Shown here one piece after another: positions 33,395 through 42,245 of a stretch of DNA of 64,000 nt; the first letter of the stretch is position 1, and each line of letters opens with the position of its first letter. Under the pieces are notes generated by a model, which had not been told where the DNA came from, did not search any database, and saw only the letters and a list, made by a program, of their open reading frames with translations. Source of the stretch: Bacillus sp. RAR_GA_16 (GTDB taxonomy: Bacteria > Bacillota > Bacilli > Bacillales > Guptibacillaceae). The translations under genes and the position numbers were made by a program. The stretch lies in the NCBI RefSeq assembly GCF_020165985.1, contig NZ_JAIUKZ010000010.1:124001-188000 (forward strand), given 5' to 3'.

Positions 33395-33721
33395 GTCTAA
33401 CATATTAGTAATTCGCTGTAACGATGAACGGAGAGATTCAATATTTACAAACCGCGCTTCTCTTATCGTTTCTTTTCCTTCTACATAAAGAAGCAAAACG
33501 GGGATTGTAAAAACAGAAAATGCTCCGGCTGCTTCAGGTATTTCATGAACGTTCAGCTTCTCTCGTTTGATTTGCGGGAAATTCTCGAGTACTTCTTCTA
33601 CCTGAGGCAACAACGCATGACATACGGAGCAATGTGTCCCGTATAAATAGAGAAAATATAGCTGATTCTGTTCAATTCCTACTTTTGCTTCTTCAAGTGT
33701 AACCTCTCTCAGCTTGATCAC
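33392..33721 (-). CDS. Thioredoxin-like protein with CSVC active site
   Basis: A 109-residue single-domain thioredoxin fold: LYFLYLYGTHCSVCHALLPQVEEVLENF at the active site (C-S-V-C in place of C-G-P-C), a cis-proline in VFTIPVLLLYVEG, and a helical end. Similar to YtpP-type small thioredoxins of Bacillus. Cytosolic. It starts 14 bases after the DUF1206 gene and shares its transcription unit. Confidence 0.82.
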   Translation of the reverse strand: MIKLREVTLEEAKVGIEQNQLYFLYLYGTHCSVCHALLPQVEEVLENFPQIKREKLNVHEIPEAAGAFSVFTIPVLLLYVEGKETIREARFVNIESLRSSLQRITNMLD

Positions 33722-33734
33722 CTGCTTAACTGTC

Positions 33735-34580
33735 TTATGAAATATTCATTCTTCTATTTTTTCCTTTAACAAACATGAAAATGCCATACGCAATAAAACC
33801 AATGGCAACTAATCCTAGCAAGATTGCACCATATGGCTGCTTTGCTAGTTCAGCGAGCGCTCCGTCTAGTCCTTTCGTTTTATCCGGATCAGCGGTAATC
33901 GCCGTTTGAATAAAGAAAACACCCATCATTGAAAACACAACACCACGTGCTGCAAGACCAATTTGTCCAGCTCGCTTGCCCCACCACTCTTCTTGATTAT
34001 GCATTTCATACTGTTTAAGTTGCTTCATAAATGATTTCTTATACCCTCTAATTACCTGGTAAACGCCAAAACCGATAAAACATAAACCGACAAATCCAAT
34101 AATCCATTGGCCAAATGGCTGCCCTAATAGTTTAGCAGACATTGATTGTTTACCACCAGAAGATGAGCTGCCAGCTCGTGTAATAATGGAAAACGCATTG
34201 TATGCAAGAAATAAATGAATTATGCCAGCGCCGAAAAAACCAGTTCGAATGAGAATTCCCTTCGTATCATTCCCATAATTGTCGGGATCCTTAATCGCCT
34301 GAATGGCTTTCCAAACCGAATAACCTATTAATCCGATAATCATGACCCAAAGAAGGGCTTCCCCAAAAGGTTTTCCAGCAATTGTCGCAAAAGCACCTTT
34401 GGAATCAGTAGTTTTACCGCCAGATCCAAAAGCAGCCTGGAATGCTAGAACACCAATAATTAAATAAACAATCCCTTTTGCTGCATACCCCATTCTTGCT
34501 AGCCCTCTAATCCAGGGTTTCACATCGTTTGATGCCTGTTTCGCTTTGTGTTTAGCTACTGTACCTGTTTCCATTTTCAT
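33735..34580 (-). CDS. DUF1206 family membrane protein
   Basis: A 281-residue integral membrane protein with six membrane spans arranged as three repeats of a two-span unit. Each repeat starts R-G-L-A-R-x-G-Y-A-A-K-G-I-V-Y or a variant (IRTGFFGAGIIHLFL, GQIGLAARGVVFSMMG) and contains K-P-F/Y-G-x-x-L/I. This is the DUF1206 pattern. Function unknown. Two starts (34580 and 34574) are possible; GGGGA favours the second. Confidence 0.85.
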   Translation of the reverse strand: MKMETGTVAKHKAKQASNDVKPWIRGLARMGYAAKGIVYLIIGVLAFQAAFGSGGKTTDSKGAFATIAGKPFGEALLWVMIIGLIGYSVWKAIQAIKDPDNYGNDTKGILIRTGFFGAGIIHLFLAYNAFSIITRAGSSSSGGKQSMSAKLLGQPFGQWIIGFVGLCFIGFGVYQVIRGYKKSFMKQLKQYEMHNQEEWWGKRAGQIGLAARGVVFSMMGVFFIQTAITADPDKTKGLDGALAELAKQPYGAILLGLVAIGFIAYGIFMFVKGKNRRMNIS

Positions 34581-34696
34581 TCCCCTTCCAATTTCTCGAA
34601 TCGTTTATCCACTCTCTCTATTCCCAGTTCTTATTACTTTCAATCTAAAAGAGTATAATTATCTTTATCCATTATTATGAAATTGAAATTTATCGA

Positions 34697-34742
34697 TAAA
34701 AAATAGCCCTGTAAACGAATCCAGCATTCGCTTACAGGGCTG
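34697..34742 (-). terminator. Terminator downstream of mntD
   Basis: Long stem AGCCCTGTAA/TTACAGGGCT extended by CGAAT/ATTCG, followed on the minus strand by UAUUUUUUA. It lies 125 bases beyond the mntD stop, leaving a long 3' region that could be an independent small RNA. Confidence 0.8.
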
Positions 34743-34785
34743 CTAATTGAGGAGATAGACTTGTGGGCACAAGCTATCGCGTTTC
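34697..34785 (-). ncRNA. Possible small RNA 3' of the mnt operon
   Basis: On the minus strand, TATAGTATAG (34790-34799) could be a -10 element. It is followed by a stable hairpin GATAG-CTTGT-GCCC-ACAAG-CTATC (about 34753-34778) and then by the terminator. No clear -35 is visible, so this may only be the 3' end of the mnt transcript. Confidence 0.2.
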
Positions 34786-34865
34786 TTTACTATACTATAG
34801 ATTACGAAATTTTCATATAGTTTTGAATCATTTCTTTTCTGATTCATCGCGTTAAACAATTAAGT

Positions 34866-35744
34866 TTATTTAATCATTATACTTTTCCTTGCAAGTAGAT
34901 TTGACAATAATCCGTGTCGTGGCGATAGAATAAATGTTATGGCGAAGATAAGTCCTGCAATCGACGCCATCGACCCTGAGATAGAAATATTCCAGGCGAG
35001 GGCAGCATAATAACCTCCTATTGCTGCAAGGACCCCAATCACTGCACTGATTAGAAGCATAACGAGCAGTTTATCTGTCAAAAGATAGGCTGTAGCTCCT
35101 GGTACAATTAACATGGCAACGACTAGAATAGCCCCAACGCTATCAAACGAAGCCACTGTCGTAATGGAAACCATAGACATTAACAAATAGTGAATAAACA
35201 TAACGGGAATTCCAATAGCTGTTGCCATCGCTGGATCAAATGAACTGATTTTAATCTCTTTATAAAAGAGGAAAATCAGAATCAGATTAATGATCAACAC
35301 GGTGCCAAGCATCCAAACGGCCGATGGACCAAGATCTACTCCACCAATCGTCAACGTATTCCAAGGAATAAATGTAATTTCTCCCATTAGAGCATGATTA
35401 ACATCAAGATGGACTTTACCAGCAAAAGCGGATAAGAGGATTACGCCAAACGCAAATAAAGAAGTGAAAACAACGCCGATTGCAGCATCGGATTGTACTC
35501 CACTAGAATGAAGCACTTGCACAAGAAAAGCTGTTAACAAACCGATAATCCCTGCACCAACTAGCATATAAATGCCTTCTAATGAATGGCTAACGAGATA
35601 AGCAAGCACGATGCCAAGCAAAACAGTATGGCTTATGGCATCGGCGAGCATCGCCATTTTTCTTAATATCAGAAAACAGCCAATGATTCCACAAGATACG
35701 CCTACAAGAGATCCCGTAAGCATAATCCAAGCTCCATAACTCAT
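34866..35744 (-). CDS. mntD: Manganese ABC transporter permease MntD
   Basis: A 292-residue ABC-3 family permease with eight or nine membrane spans. The family block around residues 50-60 (ADAISHTVLLGIVLAYLV) and the loop SFDPAMATAIGIPV, which contacts the ATPase, are present. It overlaps mntC by four bases, so the two permeases are coupled and probably form the heterodimeric channel. Assigned to Mn rather than Zn from the operon match with B. subtilis mntABCD and the MntR-like box upstream. Confidence 0.9.
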   Translation of the reverse strand: MSYGAWIMLTGSLVGVSCGIIGCFLILRKMAMLADAISHTVLLGIVLAYLVSHSLEGIYMLVGAGIIGLLTAFLVQVLHSSGVQSDAAIGVVFTSLFAFGVILLSAFAGKVHLDVNHALMGEITFIPWNTLTIGGVDLGPSAVWMLGTVLIINLILIFLFYKEIKISSFDPAMATAIGIPVMFIHYLLMSMVSITTVASFDSVGAILVVAMLIVPGATAYLLTDKLLVMLLISAVIGVLAAIGGYYAALAWNISISGSMASIAGLIFAITFILSPRHGLLSNLLARKSIMIK

Positions 35745-37105
35745 CGTGCCCTCACCCCTTTCTTATGTCTTTTCAAGTTCTGAGTTGAACCCTGTTCACA
35801 AGAAAATTCTGCAAAAGCAAAATCGTCGGGGCCAAGCTTTGGCGTTCGTTCATGAACAGCCATTAGCTGTTCAAGATCACGAAGAATGCTCCCCTCGATT
35901 TCCTTATAGTTCCATACATCATTTGAGGAAGTGTGAAGAGAAGCAAATTTCATCTCATACATCGTATAAATTTCAAAAAGACGATGGTTTGTTACGATTT
36001 CGTAAGCATCAGATGCCCCTGACTCTGTGAAGGACCACTTCCCATCTAGCTGGCACACCTTGCCTTCTTTTTGTAGACGGTTTAGATTCGTTTCAAGTTT
36101 GTGTACGTTCATCTTCCTTCTAGATAAAAGCTCTTCCTTTGAGAATGAAAGACCTTTGTTTTTTAAACTGCCTTCTTCGGAAAGATCATACAACGTTTGG
36201 AGGACTGTTTCTCTCGCTACAATTTTACGGATACGATAGAGTTTTAATCCTTTTGATACTAACCCTCTATGGGGGGCAAAGATAAGGGAGATTAAAAAGA
36301 TGACAGTCGCTGCAAGTACAATGACTGGACCCGTCGGAAGTCGGTTTGCCATCGAACTTAAAATGGTTCCGAGCATCCCTGATAATGCCCCGATGGCTCC
36401 GGCGACAATGACCATACGATCAAGTCGATCTGTCCAATACCTTGCCGAAATCGCAGGAGTGATGAGCATAGCCGCCATTAAAATTACACCAACTGCTTGA
36501 AGGCCAATAACAACAGCACTTACAATCAAAGCCATCAATAGACCATTAAGGAGTCCCGTCGGTAAACCAATCCCTTTTGCAAATTGACGATCAAATGTAA
36601 ACAATTTTAATTCCTTAAATAATAGCCAGGTCACAAGGAGGAGCACGATGGCTACCCCCGAAATGACACGAACATCATTTCCTACAAGCGACGCTGCCTG
36701 ACCGAAAATAAAATCATCTAGTCCACTCTGATTCCCATTTTCAGATTGTGCAATTTTTGTTAGTAGGACAATACCAAATCCGAAGAAAACGGATAAAACT
36801 AGCCCAATCGCCGTATCTTCCTTGATACGAGAGTGGTTAATGATGACTTGAATAAAATAGGTTGCCAGCAAGCCTGATAGCGCTGCGCCAATCAAAAACC
36901 ATCCAATTGATTTCGATCCGTAAAGCAAGAAGGCAAGGCAAATACCTGGAAGGGCAGCATGGGCCATCGCATCACCTATCAAACTTTGCTTTCGTAAAAG
37001 CGCAAAACTACCAAGAACGCCACTTGCAATCCCGAGAAGAATGGTACCTAAAAGAACCCACTGTGTGTTAGCATCTTGTAAGGTTAATAGTAATTCATAA
37101 AACAT
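35741..37105 (-). CDS. mntC: Manganese ABC transporter permease MntC with DtxR-like C-terminal extension
   Basis: A 454-residue protein. The first 285 residues are an ABC-3 permease (GDAMAHAALPGICLAFLL block; ATPase-contact loop TFDRQFAKGIGLPTG). The last 160 residues are soluble and contain a winged-helix-like region (ETVLQTLYDLSEEG...LSFSKEELLSRRKMNVHKLETNLNRLQKEG) followed by a helical part resembling the DtxR/MntR dimerisation region. B. subtilis MntC has the same extension. It may sense Mn at the transporter; this is not proven. Confidence 0.9.
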   Translation of the reverse strand: MFYELLLTLQDANTQWVLLGTILLGIASGVLGSFALLRKQSLIGDAMAHAALPGICLAFLLYGSKSIGWFLIGAALSGLLATYFIQVIINHSRIKEDTAIGLVLSVFFGFGIVLLTKIAQSENGNQSGLDDFIFGQAASLVGNDVRVISGVAIVLLLVTWLLFKELKLFTFDRQFAKGIGLPTGLLNGLLMALIVSAVVIGLQAVGVILMAAMLITPAISARYWTDRLDRMVIVAGAIGALSGMLGTILSSMANRLPTGPVIVLAATVIFLISLIFAPHRGLVSKGLKLYRIRKIVARETVLQTLYDLSEEGSLKNKGLSFSKEELLSRRKMNVHKLETNLNRLQKEGKVCQLDGKWSFTESGASDAYEIVTNHRLFEIYTMYEMKFASLHTSSNDVWNYKEIEGSILRDLEQLMAVHERTPKLGPDDFAFAEFSCEQGSTQNLKRHKKGVRAR

Positions 37106-37115
37106 ATTTGCCCCC

Positions 37116-37871
37116 CTAAGGCTGCACTACATAGGAAGTACTAACCTGAGTATCGAGAAAAGCTAGACGACCTCCATATGTTTTTTGTAAGTTATCGACT
37201 GTAAACACTTCTTCTGTTGGCCCAAGCGCAATTTTTCGTTTATTCAAGAGAAGTGTCCAATCGAAATACTCTTTAACTGTTTGTAAATCATGGTGCACAA
37301 CAAGGACTGTTTTCCCCTGTGCTTTTAATTCATTTAATAATGAGATAATCGCTTTCTCTGTTGCCGCATCCACCCCAACAAACGGTTCATCCATGAAATA
37401 AACTGTTGCATCTTGAGCAAGCGCTCTTGCGAGAAAAACTCTTTGCTGTTGGCCCCCTGACAACTGGTTAATCTGACGACCGGCATATTCTTTCATACCA
37501 ACTTTTTCAAGGGCTTGCATGGCAATAACCGTATCTTTTTTGCCTGGACGCCGAAACCAACCTATGTGTCCGTATCTCCCCATTAAAACGACATCAAGAG
37601 CATTGGTTGGGAAATCCCAATCGACCGAACCTCGCTGCGGCACGTACCCAACTAATTTACGTTGGCTACGATAGGACTTGCCGTATATTTCCACAGAACC
37701 AGAAGCTTTAGGTATTAAACCTAAAATGGCTTTAATTAAGGTTGATTTCCCAGCACCATTTGGACCCACGACACCGATTAACTTACCTTCTGGCATTTGA
37801 AATGTCACTTCTTGTAGTACCGGTTTTCGGTCGTATGCCACCGTTAAGTTTGATACTTGAATTGGATTCAT
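37116..37871 (-). CDS. mntB: Manganese ABC transporter ATPase MntB
   Basis: A 251-residue ABC ATPase with Walker [10 protein letters not shown] (near residue 36), Q-loop YVPQRG, signature LSGGQQQR, Walker B VYFMDEP and the switch histidine in VVHHDLQTV. Powers Mn uptake through MntCD. It lies 10 bases before mntC and 20 after mntA. Confidence 0.93.
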   Translation of the reverse strand: MNPIQVSNLTVAYDRKPVLQEVTFQMPEGKLIGVVGPNGAGKSTLIKAILGLIPKASGSVEIYGKSYRSQRKLVGYVPQRGSVDWDFPTNALDVVLMGRYGHIGWFRRPGKKDTVIAMQALEKVGMKEYAGRQINQLSGGQQQRVFLARALAQDATVYFMDEPFVGVDAATEKAIISLLNELKAQGKTVLVVHHDLQTVKEYFDWTLLLNKRKIALGPTEEVFTVDNLQKTYGGRLAFLDTQVSTSYVVQP

Positions 37872-37891
37872 CTTTAAGCTCCCTTCTCTAT

Positions 37892-38827
37892 TTATTTCAA
37901 AGCCTTTGCTATCGTCTCAATGTTATGGCGATACATTCCTGTATACGTTCCCTCAGGGGAACCTTTTTCACCCATTGCATCTGAGTAGAGTTCGCCACCG
38001 ATCTTCACTTCATGCCCTTTTTCTCGAGCACCTTCTACAACAGCATTAATTGATCTTTCTGAAATACTGCTTTCTATGAAGACAGCTTTAATATTGCGAT
38101 CAGCGAGAGTATTAACAAGACCCTGAACGTCTCTTAATCCATATTCTGAATCTGTACTCAAGCCTTGCAGTCCTTTCACTTCCATTCCATACGCCTGACC
38201 GAAGTATTGGAAAGCATCATGTGCCGTAACAAGCACACGACTCTCTTCTGGTATTTCATTAATTTTTTCCTGAGCTTCTTCTTTTAGTTGCTTTAACTCA
38301 TTTAAATAGGTTTCTGCATTTTTCTCATAGTCTGCTTTATGATCAGGGTCATACTCAATCAAGGCATCGCGAACTTCCATTACAGCATATTGCCAAAGTT
38401 CAATATCAAACCATACGTGTGGATCTACTGCTTCTGAATTGGATTGATCGACAAGTAACTGATCTTTAGGAATGGCTTCTGCGACTGGATAAGTCGGTTT
38501 ATCTTCTTTCATTTTTGCAAAGATATCCCCCATTTTCCCTTCTAGATGAAGACCATTATAGAAAATGATATCTGCCTTCGATAGTTTATTAATGTCTCCC
38601 TGAGAGGCTTTGTATAAATGAGGGTCAATTCCAGGACCCATTAAAGACTCAACTGAAACATGTTCGTTTCCTACATTTTTTGCAATATCACCGATTTGAC
38701 CAATCGTTGTTGTGACTTTAATCTTACCTTCATTTTCTTTGTTCGCTTCCGTGCTGTTACAGCCTACTAAGATTAGTGTGAACAGGGATGCTCCTAATAA
38801 ATAGCCAATCCATTTCTTCATTTTCAT
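37892..38827 (-). CDS. mntA: Manganese-binding lipoprotein MntA
   Basis: A 311-residue cluster A-I metal-binding protein. The signal peptide ends in lipobox L-V-G-C. Metal ligands of the family are visible: H in [16 protein letters not shown] in [13 protein letters not shown], the E/H region in [17 protein letters not shown], and the C-terminal aspartate in LYSDAMG. No histidine-rich loop is present between residues 110 and 140, which favours Mn over Zn. AGGAG lies six bases before the ATG. First gene of the operon. Confidence 0.92.
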   Translation of the reverse strand: MKMKKWIGYLLGASLFTLILVGCNSTEANKENEGKIKVTTTIGQIGDIAKNVGNEHVSVESLMGPGIDPHLYKASQGDINKLSKADIIFYNGLHLEGKMGDIFAKMKEDKPTYPVAEAIPKDQLLVDQSNSEAVDPHVWFDIELWQYAVMEVRDALIEYDPDHKADYEKNAETYLNELKQLKEEAQEKINEIPEESRVLVTAHDAFQYFGQAYGMEVKGLQGLSTDSEYGLRDVQGLVNTLADRNIKAVFIESSISERSINAVVEGAREKGHEVKIGGELYSDAMGEKGSPEGTYTGMYRHNIETIAKALK

Positions 38828-39013
38828 TAACCTCTCCTTTATTCATTTAGTCCGGTACAAAAGCTTTAACCTAACGTATGGGCTTTGTTCTAGTGATGTG
38901 CTTTTCCAATTCTCATTTATGAAAAACAATTGGTTCAGAGCTCTATTTTTCACCTTATGAATTTTTTTTGCGCAAATGCAAATTCAGAATAAAAAAATAT
39001 AAAAATTCACACG

Positions 39014-39050
39014 TTGTGCCCACAAGCATAATTGTTTCCTTAATACAAAA
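39014..39050 (-). promoter_or_regulatory. MntR-like box and palindrome upstream of mntA
   Basis: On the minus strand TTTTGTATTAAGGAAAC (39034-39050) closely resembles the MntR sites of Bacillus mnt promoters (TTTGCCTTAAGGAAAC in memory). A TTGCTC/TATTAA promoter may overlap it. Just downstream, TTGTGGGCACAA (39014-39025) is a palindrome that recurs at 34761-34772 beyond the operon's other end. The leader to the mntA ATG is about 200 bases. Confidence 0.55.
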
Positions 39051-39198
39051 CTATCGTCCATGAGCAAGTTTGTCAACATTCGTTTATTCATATCAATCAG
39101 AATTTTTTTATTGGTGTGAGAAACATCACAGTTTTTTACAGCAAAATCATCTAAACTATAAATAGAAAGTAAAAGAATTTATATTGGAGGGATTGCAA

Positions 39199-39687
39199 AT
39201 GAGTGTAAAACACACAAACATACTTGTTGCTGTTGACGGTTCTGAATCTGCTGAGGTCGCTTTTTCACGAGCGGTTGAACTTTCTATTCAAGATCAGGCA
39301 TCCCTAATCATTGCACATGTGATTGATACGAGAAACTTTTCCACATTTGAACTTTATGATATTGCAACTGAAAGAGCTGAGGATTTCGCGAAGCGGTTAT
39401 TAAAAGAATACGAAGAAAAGGCAATGATTGCTGGCGTAACAACTGTTAAAACCGTAATCGAATATGGCTCACCAAAAGTAAAAATCGCAAAAACAATTGC
39501 TCCCCAAAACAAAGTTGATTTAATTGTATGTGGGGCAACTGGGATGAACCGTGTTGAGAGATTGCTTATGGGTAGTGTTTCTGAACACATTACACGGAAT
39601 GCTACTTGTGATGTGATGATTGTACGAGGCGTAAAAGTTTCAGGCAAGGAGGGGCAACAAAATGAACATAGCAGACAAAATACGTAA
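39199..39687 (+). CDS. Universal stress protein, UspA family
   Basis: A 162-residue single UspA domain. It has the N-terminal strand ILVAVDGSESAEVAF, and the ATP-binding signature G-A-T-G-M-N-R-V-E-R-L-L-M-G-S-V-S near residue 125 (G-2x-G-9x-G-S), so probably ATP-binding. Cytosolic, stress-related. GGAGGG eight bases before the ATG. Its 3' end overlaps the start of the XRE regulator gene, so the two are co-expressed. Confidence 0.88.
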   Translation: MSVKHTNILVAVDGSESAEVAFSRAVELSIQDQASLIIAHVIDTRNFSTFELYDIATERAEDFAKRLLKEYEEKAMIAGVTTVKTVIEYGSPKVKIAKTIAPQNKVDLIVCGATGMNRVERLLMGSVSEHITRNATCDVMIVRGVKVSGKEGQQNEHSRQNT

Positions 39688-39895
39688 ACATCGGCTGGAA
39701 GCTAATATGACGATTCAGGAATTGGCCGTAAAGGTTCGGATTGGGGCTGGCCTTATGCAAAAAATCGAGGAGAATCGGTATCACCCCGATGTCCAAACCT
39801 TGTTAAAGATCTCCACTGCTCTCGACATACCAGCTTCTGAATTTCTAGAAAAAGATACGATTGATGCGTTAAAAAAAGCAGACTCAGGAATATAG
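39662..39895 (+). CDS. XRE-family HTH regulator, 77 aa
   Basis: A minimal Cro/C1-type helix-turn-helix protein: IADKIRKHRLEANMTIQELAVKVRIGAGLMQKIEENRYHPDVQTLLKISTALDIPASEFL, the full five-helix DNA-binding domain with no sensor part. AGGAGG precedes the ATG. The start lies 26 bases inside the uspA gene, so expression is coupled. It probably regulates its own unit or stress genes; targets unknown. Confidence 0.87.
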   Translation: MNIADKIRKHRLEANMTIQELAVKVRIGAGLMQKIEENRYHPDVQTLLKISTALDIPASEFLEKDTIDALKKADSGI

Positions 39896-39911
39896 CCTTA
39901 TTATAAACGTG

Positions 39912-39942
39912 AAAAAAAGCGCTGTGATATCAGCGCTTTTTC
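39912..39942. terminator. Bidirectional terminator
   Basis: AAAAAGCGCTG/CAGCGCTTTTT stem with AT loop between the XRE gene and the convergent kinase gene. Confidence 0.85.
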
Positions 39943-41734
39943 TTATACTTGCACTAACTTTCTTTCATAGATTGGTAGCGAAACTTCGACCGTCGTTCCC
40001 TCCCCCTCTACACTGGCTAGATTCATTTTTCCATTATGGTTATCAATAATGCTAAAGCTTACCATTAGCCCAAGACCGGTACCATTTTCCTTTAATGTAT
40101 AGAACGGTTCTCCTATTCTAGGCAATTGATGTTCAGGAATTCCCACGCCTTGATCTCGGATAATAATAAGGGCGTCACCATTTTCATTTTTACTTACTTT
40201 GACAAAGATTACACCGCCGTCGGTCGCTTCAATAGCGTTCTTTAGAACGTTAACAAAAACTTGTTTTAATTGATTTTCTTCTCCTAGGATAGGAAACTCT
40301 TCGTAATCATACTGTGTACGAATCTCAATATTTTTTAAGATTGCTTGTGATTTCAACAACGATATGACGTGCCTGAGAAGTGAAACGAGATCAGTCTTTG
40401 CAAACTCTTTCTCCTGTGGTCTCGCAAGGATCATAAATTCGCTAACGATAAAATTAATCCGATCAATTTCTGAAAGCATAATTTGCAGGAATTCTTTTGA
40501 TTTCTTATCATGAGAAGCGTTATAAACTAGATTTGCAAACCCTTTTAATGACGTAAGAGGGTTGCGTATCTCATGAGCCACTCCAGCAGCAAGTTCACCG
40601 ACAGCGGTTAATTTTTCAGAGCGTCTTAACAAGGCTTCTGTTTCCTTTAATTCTGTAATATCTTCCGCGAAAACAATAACACCCTGCATCTGATCGTCAA
40701 CAATATGAGGAATCGAAATTAATTTCACCTGAATGGAATGGCCGTTTCGATGGACGATGGCTGACTCACATTTTTGTGGCACGCCTTCTTTTGTTTTCTC
40801 AAAACAATTCGATGTTTGCTCAAAGTATCGCTTTTCCAGAAAGTGCAAACTTGATTGATCACGAACATCTTTTACCGTATACCCACTCATTCGTTCTAGA
40901 GAGGGATTGATATTTAGAATACGCCCATCTATATCTAACAGCATAATGCCATCTGGACAATTTTCAACTAAAGAGTGATACTTTCTTTCACTTTCTCGAA
41001 GCATAGCCGCTTGACTTTCAAACGTTTGGTTTCGGACCATACGAATTAAAATAAGGACAGAAATAATGAAGATACCAGTTAAAGCAACATATTGAAAAAG
41101 GGTATTTTCACTATAGCTCTCTACTTGGAATCTAGCTTCAACAGAAGAAGTCATCATCGTAAAATAATGAACTGAAAGCGTTCCTATCCCAAAGGTAATG
41201 GCGCCAAACATTTTTCCCCAGTAGTTATTCCTTTCATTGAACGTACCGTAAACTAGCCATAAGCTACTAACTGTTGAGAAAAAAGCCAGTAACAAAGGAA
41301 GAATGATTCTCCACCAATCTTCTAATTGATAAGTAACTCCTAGTAAAAAATATGAGCTTACCATTTGCAAAATCAATAGTGATAAGGCAATTGAAACGCT
41401 TGCTCCTATAATCTGCTTTAGTTGCCATTTAGATGAGAGCGTTATAAAGCTTAGGAGAGAATCCGATGACTGGAACAACTAAAGACATACCTACAAACCA
41501 GGGCGCATAAAAAGAAGCATCCGCTCTTGAAAGGCCTAAGAGTACAAGATATTGTAAAATCCAGATGCCAGCGCCCATTGCAAGTGAACTGCCGAACAAC
41601 CAGAGTTTTCGATAGGTATGTGTCATGGTGCAAGCTTTTTCATGAAAATCGAATGCCACATATGTATAGCTTACGACCATTAAAATCGAAATGACAATAA
41701 GAAAAAAATGAAACTCATAAGTGAGACTTTCCAT
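39943..41734 (-). pseudogene. MHYT-PAS sensor histidine kinase, frameshifted at 41459-41463
   Basis: The N-terminal part (about 90 residues) has membrane spans and ends out of frame; the continuation in the next frame carries further spans with LSVHYFTMM, an MHYT-type motif. The joined membrane region resembles the seven-span MHYT domain, a proposed sensor of oxygen, CO or NO through copper. Next come a PAS domain (SLVENCPDGIMLLDIDGRI), HisKA (GVAHEIRNPLTSLKGF) and HATPase_c (NVLKNAIEA, DQGVG, GTGLGLM). Deleting one base at GATTC on the minus strand restores V-V-P-V-I-G-S-L-L-S-F. Probably a functional phosphorelay kinase of about 597 residues; one of eight GATC-type indels. Confidence 0.82.
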
Positions 41735-41959
41735 TATGTAATCCACTCCATTTTTAATATCGACATTCTACTTTTCGGTTTCTTGTTGGCTCATTACAAA
41801 TTAGACAAAAATCTTCAAAATCCTTCCACTTCTGCACATAAGTTGTATGATTAATTTTTTCAACAAGTAAAAACAGCCTGAATTTATCGGCTGTTCTCAC
41901 TCGTTTATACGGCTATTTTTTTGTAAGAAGGGGTAAAGGTATGAGAAGGAGGATTAGCA

Positions 41960-42244
41960 ATGGCTCAAATATTATTTAAGGTCCAGCAAGTGAAACGACT
42001 CGAAAACCATCACATCCCAGATACATTTGAAGCTTCCGTCGAAGTTGAAGTAATCAATCGAGAAAATGGAGAGTTAGAAAAAACAGGGCAAATTCCAGTT
42101 CAATTCAATGAGCATGGTTCCTTCCCTTCCATCGCCCATATCCAAACTTTTGAAGAAAATAAAAAGTTACAAGCGAAACTACTATTTGACCTTCGAAGGT
42201 ACGTTCGAAAACTGCGTCCGTATCTCCAGCCGGATGATGAATAA
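41960..42244 (+). CDS. Hypothetical acidic protein, 94 aa
   Basis: AGAAGGAGG precedes the ATG. Soluble: a strand-rich N-terminal part (AQILFKVQQVKRLENHHIPDTFEASVEVEVINREN) and a basic helical end (KLQAKLLFDLRRYVRKLRPYL). No family recognised. Convergent with the PucR-type regulator gene with only one base between stops. Confidence 0.6.
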   Translation: MAQILFKVQQVKRLENHHIPDTFEASVEVEVINRENGELEKTGQIPVQFNEHGSFPSIAHIQTFEENKKLQAKLLFDLRRYVRKLRPYLQPDDE

Positions 42245-42245
42245 T

